A stretch of 8,936 bases of DNA. Source: an uncultured Nitrososphaera sp. Lineage in GTDB: Archaea; Thermoproteota; Nitrososphaeria; Nitrososphaerales; Nitrososphaeraceae. The notes under the pieces were generated by a model. It did not search any database. It had not been told where the DNA came from and saw nothing but the letters and a program-made list of their open reading frames with translations. Of the stretch, positions 5,244 through 8,936 are shown one piece after another (position 1 is the first letter of the stretch; each line of letters begins with the position of its first letter). The stretch is from contig NZ_CAMLDP010000073.1 in NCBI RefSeq assembly GCF_946478925.1, positions 1 through 8,936 of the forward strand. Direction: 5' to 3'. The translations under genes were made by a program, and so were the position numbers.

Positions 5244-6299
5244 TTATGTTTTACTGGGTGTCTCGGCAAGGTGGCCGGCGAGCCTGCGCTTTTCAAGCCT
5301 CATCAGGTAGATAATGCCCACCACAAGTATCGCCTCTGCAGATTTTGCAAGTATGCCGGCAAGGTCGACGTCTTCGGGCACGGGGTTTGGCGACAACGGG
5401 GGCGGAAACGTGATAGCGTATGCATACAGCCCAAGGAGCACCGCAGTCCCTATCATCCCAAACAGGTTCAAGATCACGGTCTTGCGATAGTACCTGCGCG
5501 GGTTCAGCCGGGACTCATCGGCTCCTACCATGGTGAGGAGTATATACATGAGCCCGTACGACACCTGCGCTACTCCTGCCACTATCAGAAATATGCTGTA
5601 CTCTATGCGTAAAGAAGCGTGCTCGGAGTAGATGGCAAAGTGCACCATGCCCCCTGCTATGGCAAGCAAGAGCACGCTCCACTTCACGAATTCTTCCGAC
5701 GAGTTGGCGTGCAGCTGTTTTCTCTTGCGCTTGTAGACTAGCCCAAGCACAATGCCCATCAGGGCAAGCGGGATAAGTGCCCCTGCAATGATTGCCGTGT
5801 TAAATATCTCGCCAAAGCTGTTTGATATGGCGGCATTAAAGACGGCCCTGTCGCAACCGCACCCTTCCGTGCCTGAAAGCGTGGCTCTTGCTGGATCGAC
5901 CTGGTTCAGGTTGACAGAGCCGGTGGCCAGGGACAGCACGATCTGGTAGTATCCTGCATCGGGAAAAGTGTAAAAGACCTGGAAATCGCCCGTATCCTGC
6001 TTGGTCCACGGAAAAGCCGCAAGCCTTTCGCCGGTGAGGCCGGAATAGACTTCGACCATCGTGACGACGTTGTGGGTGTCGTGTCCATCCGTGTCCTGGA
6101 TGCTGAATTGAATGGCAGCAGGTTCGCCGGGTTTGGCATAGTCAGGGTCCAGCTGCTCAAACACATAGTATTGTCCAATCCCGTCGCCCTTGGCGTTGTA
6201 ATGGGCAAAATGCTCAAAGTGTGCATACGCGCTCTGCGTCGATGCGGCAAAAAGCATGGCTGCCGCAGCCACCGCAAGTGCGAGGGCGTACGTGCGCAT
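5244..6299 (-). CDS. Membrane protein with extracytoplasmic beta domain and N-terminal His, possible copper handling
   Basis: 351 residues from the ATG at 6299; the adjacent TTG at 6302 would add one. Residues 1-26 are a signal peptide ending SAYA, so the mature protein would begin HFEHFAHY. Residues about 27-145 form an extracytoplasmic beta-rich domain (PGEPAAIQFSIQD, NVVTMVEVYSG, FQVFYTFPDAGYYQIVLSL) resembling YtkA/FixH or CopC-like sandwiches. Cys147 and Cys149 form a CxC just before the membrane. About five membrane helices follow (168-189, 206-223, 235-256, 275-297, 314-334), with His220 and His227 at or near the second. A TATA-like box at 6324-6331 precedes the start, as does GGTGA about 12 bases ahead. 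The gene follows ctaA by about 40 bases in the oxidase cluster. I recognise no characterised family; a copper role is inferred from the His terminus, CxC and neighbours. Confidence 0.75.
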   Translation of the reverse strand: MRTYALALAVAAAAMLFAASTQSAYAHFEHFAHYNAKGDGIGQYYVFEQLDPDYAKPGEPAAIQFSIQDTDGHDTHNVVTMVEVYSGLTGERLAAFPWTKQDTGDFQVFYTFPDAGYYQIVLSLATGSVNLNQVDPARATLSGTEGCGCDRAVFNAAISNSFGEIFNTAIIAGALIPLALMGIVLGLVYKRKRKQLHANSSEEFVKWSVLLLAIAGGMVHFAIYSEHASLRIEYSIFLIVAGVAQVSYGLMYILLTMVGADESRLNPRRYYRKTVILNLFGMIGTAVLLGLYAYAITFPPPLSPNPVPEDVDLAGILAKSAEAILVVGIIYLMRLEKRRLAGHLAETPSKT

Positions 6300-6323
6300 C
6301 AAAATCAGAATTCACCTTTTCCC

Positions 6324-6331
6324 GTATAAAC
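6324..6331 (-). promoter_or_regulatory. TATA-like box for the membrane-protein gene
   Basis: GTTTATAC on the minus strand lies 25-32 bases ahead of the ATG at 6299, just past the ctaA stop. It suggests the membrane-protein gene can be transcribed separately from the oxidase genes. Confidence 0.5.
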
Positions 6332-6338
6332 CATTATG

Positions 6339-6827
6339 CTAGGCGGTAGGCTGTTGCTTCTGCCGCCGTCTGCTTGCTTCCAGTTCTGCTCTGTCCTGCT
6401 GCTGTCCCTTTATCTTCCAGGCATAGACCGTCGTCATCAGGACCATGGAAAAGAGCACGAGCCCGAGCCCAAGGTGGCCTGTTACGAGTATAGAGTGGAG
6501 CCTTTCGACTATCACTATTGCGCCAAGGGTTATCTGGCCTATCACCGCGCCTGCGGCTATTATCGACGTGATCTTCATCTCCCTTGGCGCCTGCTTTGAC
6601 TTTAACGTAAATGCCATCAAGGCGACCACGAGGATGCCGGTGCTTGCCGCAAACGTCCTATGGATGTACTCGATGACAAAGTTGTATGCTGGCACGAACC
6701 CCTGCGGGCATAGCGGCCAGTCAGGGCATGTCAGGCCGACTCCGGATGAACTAACGTAGCCACCTATGAAAATAAGAGAAAAGAGGACGGCGAGCGTCCC
6801 AAACGATAGCTTTTGCAGCAGGGTCAT
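6339..6827 (-). CDS. ctaA: Half-length haem A synthase (CtaA/COX15 family)
   Basis: Converts haem O to haem A for the haem-copper oxidase, in the cytoplasmic membrane. The 162 residues hold four predicted membrane helices (about 7-27, 55-74, 87-107, 117-137). Recognisable features are YVSSSGVGLTCPDWPLCPQG (24-43) with a Cys34/Cys40 pair, His56 in IEYIHRTFAASTG, and His111 and His118 in the third/fourth helix region. Bacterial and mitochondrial enzymes have eight helices from an internal duplication; half-length forms are known in archaea such as Aeropyrum. The ATG at 6827 shares its A with the TGA stop of the cupredoxin gene (TGATG), indicating coupled translation; an upstream in-frame TTG at 6872 lies inside that gene and is rejected. 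The Gln/Arg-rich tail (142-160) is cytoplasmic-like. Confidence 0.9.
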   Translation of the reverse strand: MTLLQKLSFGTLAVLFSLIFIGGYVSSSGVGLTCPDWPLCPQGFVPAYNFVIEYIHRTFAASTGILVVALMAFTLKSKQAPREMKITSIIAAGAVIGQITLGAIVIVERLHSILVTGHLGLGLVLFSMVLMTTVYAWKIKGQQQDRAELEASRRRQKQQPTA

Positions 6828-7681
6828 CAGGTCACGTTCAGCTTGCCCTTCATGAACGGGTGGACCATGCAATGGAAGTCGTATGCACCCGCGTTGAGAG
6901 TCGACGTGTCGACGCTGACTGTCTTTCCGGGGTCGATTAGGCTGCTGTCAAATGCCTTGCCATCAGTGGCAGCATCAGTTCCGGTGCCAGAAGTCACTGT
7001 GTGTATGGCAGAGTCGTCGTTTACGACTGTCAGCTTGTCACCCTTTTTGATTTCCACAGTGGCAGGATCATAGGCTTTTTGGCCCTGCACTGACGAGCCT
7101 GCCAGTATGTGGACTGTCGGGCCCGATGCTGCGGCTCCGCTTCCAGAGCCGGTGCTGGCGCCTCCTGCCGCGGCCTCTACAATCGTGATTTTGCCAGACA
7201 TGAACGGATGCACCTGACAGTAGTAGTTGAACGAGTCACCCACCTTGGCTCCCGTGATTTCAATCGGCTTGGACTTTTCTCCTGGGCTGACCATGCTTGT
7301 ATCAAAGGCTTTGCCGCTAGCTGGGTCTGTGGCCGATGTACCAGAGGTCGCAGTGTGTATGGCGCTGTCGGCGTTGTGCCACACTACCTTGTTGCCGAGC
7401 GGAACCTTGGCGTCGGCGGGGTCGTAAGACGGCTGGCCCTGTATCGACGCGCCCGAAGGCATGGATATTTCAGTCGTGCCTGCGGCCGCAGGTGGCGCAG
7501 GAGGAGTCGGCTTTTTTATCAGCGCCACAGGAGGCGGATTTGCCACCATGTCCTTGAAGGTGAACAGGAGGATAGTGCCGGCGATAGCAAGGGTGATGCC
7601 TACGATTGCAAGTCCCCTTGCCATGCGCGCTGGGCTGGTCCTCAGTACCGGTTCAGACTCGTGGTCGTGTTCGTGGCTCAT
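6827..7681 (-). CDS. Membrane-anchored double cupredoxin (two type-1 copper domains)
   Basis: A 284-residue protein: a His/Glu-rich N-terminus (MSHEHDHE), one membrane helix (22-41), a Pro/Ala linker (49-67), then two plastocyanin-like domains outside the membrane. Each has the type-1 copper set: domain 1 His109 (DSAIHT), Cys155, His158 and Met161 (YYCQVHPFM); domain 2 His227, Cys271, His274 and Met277 (FHCMVHPFM). The domains are clear duplicates (IQGQPSYDPA against VQGQKAYDPA), joined by a Gly/Ser/Ala linker at 170-188. No CuA motif is present, so it is not an ordinary subunit II. Its place right after subunit I suggests electron delivery to the oxidase, as blue copper proteins are thought to replace cytochrome c in ammonia-oxidising archaea. 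Start: ATG at 7681 with a full Shine-Dalgarno. Confidence 0.92.
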   Translation of the reverse strand: MSHEHDHESEPVLRTSPARMARGLAIVGITLAIAGTILLFTFKDMVANPPPVALIKKPTPPAPPAAAGTTEISMPSGASIQGQPSYDPADAKVPLGNKVVWHNADSAIHTATSGTSATDPASGKAFDTSMVSPGEKSKPIEITGAKVGDSFNYYCQVHPFMSGKITIVEAAAGGASTGSGSGAAASGPTVHILAGSSVQGQKAYDPATVEIKKGDKLTVVNDDSAIHTVTSGTGTDAATDGKAFDSSLIDPGKTVSVDTSTLNAGAYDFHCMVHPFMKGKLNVT

Positions 7682-7686
7682 CCATT

Positions 7687-7693
7687 ATCACCT
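7687..7693 (-). promoter_or_regulatory. Shine-Dalgarno of the double cupredoxin
   Basis: AGGTGAT on the minus strand, 5 bases before the ATG at 7681 and overlapping the last two bases of the coxA stop codon, matches the archaeal anti-Shine-Dalgarno ATCACCT. It shows translation from a polycistronic mRNA and fixes the start. Confidence 0.75.
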
Positions 7694-8936
7694 AGTGGTG
7701 CGGTTCCTTTGCGGCGATTGGATAGTACGTCTCGCCCAGCTTGAACGGGTCTTTCATGTCTGCGAACTTGCCCTTCATCGATCCGTGTATCAGAAGTCCA
7801 AGGAGCAGAGCCGCGCCTGTCGCGGTTATCCATGCCCCTACCGTGGATATCTGGTTCAGGATGATGATTGGCTGGACCGGGACATAGTCAAAGACACGCC
7901 TTGGCTGTCCGTACAAGCCCAGCACGTGCTGGGTCAGGAATATCATCGAGACTCCCACGAAGAACAGCCAGAACGCAGTCATGGCTGCCCTTTCGTTGTA
8001 CATCCTGCCCGTGATGAACGGGAACATATAGAGCAGGAACCCGATGAAGCCAAACGTGATCATTCCCATGACGAACAGATGGAAGTGTCCCACCACCCAG
8101 TAGCTTCCGTGTGTGATGAAGTCTAGCGGCATAGCTGTATTGACGATACCTCCGGCTCCCGCGAAGAAGAATAACACAATTCCTCCCACGGCAAACGACA
8201 TCGGCGAGGAGAACCGGATCCTACCGCCCCACATCGTTGCAAGCCAGTTGAATATGTGCATGGCAGATGCAGGCACCGCTGCTAGCGTCCCGACCATGAA
8301 CACGGTCTTTTCTGTAAAGCTCATGCCAGTGGCGTACATGTGGTGGGCCCATGACGCAAAGCCCACTATACCTAGCAGGACGAACGCAGTCACTCCAGAC
8401 TGGTAGCTGAACAACGGCTTCCTCGAGAACTTTGGTATCAGCTCGTACATCATGCCTACTGAAGGCAGCAGGAAGATGTACACTTCAGGATGGAACGTGA
8501 ACCAGAAGAGATGTAGATATGCGACGGGATCGCCTCCTCTGGACGGATCAAAGAATCCCGTGACTCCAAGCCTGTCCGTATACAGCATGATAAGCGCAGC
8601 CGTGAATGTCGGAAGGGCTACGAGAATCATCAAGGATGTCACAAGAGTTCCCCAGACAAAGAGCGACGTCTTCATCAGAGGAAGATCCGGGTGCTTCATC
8701 TTTAGTATCGTGACGATAAAGTTTATGGAACCGAGAATTGACGAAAGCCCAAGTATCTTTAGGCCAAAGATCCACATTTCTGCTGCCGGGCCGGGTGCTT
8801 TGGTTGTAGAATAGGGCGGATACGCCATCCAAGTTGTATCTGAAAAGCCCATCCAAATCATGGCCATGCCGACTGGGATCATCCAGAATGCAATTGCATT
8901 CAGCTTTGGCCATGCCATGTCTTTGTACCTGACCAT
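7692..8936 (-). CDS. coxA: Haem-copper oxidase subunit I, N-terminal part outside the window
   Basis: Catalytic subunit of the terminal oxidase: reduces oxygen to water at a haem-CuB centre and pumps protons. The visible 414 residues begin near the third helix (KDMAWPKLNAIAFWMI), so perhaps 90-110 residues, including a haem a ligand, lie beyond the right edge; the ATG at the last base is probably internal. Ligands seen: His149 and cross-linking Tyr153 in FHPEVY; His198 and His199 in WAHHM; His284 (haem a3) and His286 (haem a) in VVGHFHLF. Glu151 of HPEV, the end of the D-channel in A1-type enzymes, is present. The K-channel region reads AVPASAMHIFNW, with no Lys. QHVLGLYGQPRRVFDY (336-351) is the conserved propionate-contact segment. 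It is first of the tight cluster and 10 bases from the cupredoxin gene. Whether subunit II with CuA lies upstream cannot be seen. Confidence 0.97.
   Translation of the reverse strand: MVRYKDMAWPKLNAIAFWMIPVGMAMIWMGFSDTTWMAYPPYSTTKAPGPAAEMWIFGLKILGLSSILGSINFIVTILKMKHPDLPLMKTSLFVWGTLVTSLMILVALPTFTAALIMLYTDRLGVTGFFDPSRGGDPVAYLHLFWFTFHPEVYIFLLPSVGMMYELIPKFSRKPLFSYQSGVTAFVLLGIVGFASWAHHMYATGMSFTEKTVFMVGTLAAVPASAMHIFNWLATMWGGRIRFSSPMSFAVGGIVLFFFAGAGGIVNTAMPLDFITHGSYWVVGHFHLFVMGMITFGFIGFLLYMFPFITGRMYNERAAMTAFWLFFVGVSMIFLTQHVLGLYGQPRRVFDYVPVQPIIILNQISTVGAWITATGAALLLGLLIHGSMKGKFADMKDPFKLGETYYPIAAKEPHH

Noticed and set aside
6828..6872. TTG start adding 15 residues to haem A synthase
   Set aside because: The extension lies within the cupredoxin gene, while the ATG at 6827 forms a classic TGATG junction and begins right before the first membrane helix.
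7109..8126. Long + strand frames opposite the cupredoxin and coxA genes
   Set aside because: Shadows of two certain genes; the compositions are Arg/Cys-rich and non-natural, with no recognisable domain.
1..8936. CRISPR array, insertion sequence, toxin-antitoxin pair or defence island
   Set aside because: No repeated spacer pattern, transposase or integrase, terminal repeats or paired small genes were seen. The RHH-like segment is part of a larger protein and has no toxin partner.

Overview
The window looks like a piece of chromosome from an ammonia-oxidising archaeon of the Nitrososphaera type (Thaumarchaeota/Nitrososphaeria). The evidence is archaeal aIF2-alpha, a tRNA-Lys with a short intron outside the usual position, TATA-like boxes about 27-33 bases ahead of start codons (mostly leaderless genes), pyrimidine/T-rich terminators, and a haem-copper oxidase cluster with blue-copper proteins next to an iron-type alcohol dehydrogenase resembling the semialdehyde reductases of the 3-hydroxypropionate/4-hydroxybutyrate cycle. 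The genus is an inference from gene content; no marker such as 16S rRNA or amoA is present.

Left part (1-3450, by eye more AT-rich). The 3' three-quarters of an NAD-dependent formate dehydrogenase-like gene (1-914, + strand) runs in from outside the window. A gene-free stretch of about 310 bases follows, holding an inverted repeat over the stop codon, a fragment resembling a tRNA 3' end, a strong hairpin and an oligo-T terminator. Next come aIF2-alpha (- strand, TTG start, leaderless promoter), a small unknown protein (+), a small winged-helix-like protein (-) and tRNA-Lys(CTT) (-) with a 22-nt intron.

Right part (3450-8936, more GC-rich, all genes on - strand). In transcription order from the right edge: haem-copper oxidase subunit I (N-terminus outside the window), a membrane-anchored protein with two type-1 copper cupredoxin domains, a half-length haem A synthase (CtaA/COX15 type), a secreted/membrane protein whose predicted mature N-terminus is a histidine, an iron-type alcohol dehydrogenase, and an SRPBCC-domain protein with a ribbon-helix-helix-like tail. 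The first three are tightly spaced (10 bases between the first two, then a 1-base TGATG overlap) and form an operon. The membrane protein follows after about 40 bases with its own promoter-like box.

Working together: the oxidase genes form the terminal respiratory module. Subunit I reduces oxygen, CtaA makes its haem A, the double cupredoxin probably carries electrons, and the membrane protein may handle copper. The alcohol dehydrogenase probably belongs to carbon fixation. The most notable points are substitutions at key residues (formate dehydrogenase Gln to Glu, alcohol dehydrogenase metal His to Gln, oxidase K-channel Lys missing), the noncanonical tRNA intron, the SRPBCC-RHH fusion and the candidate N-terminal-His copper protein. 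I see no CRISPR array, insertion sequence or intact mobile element.
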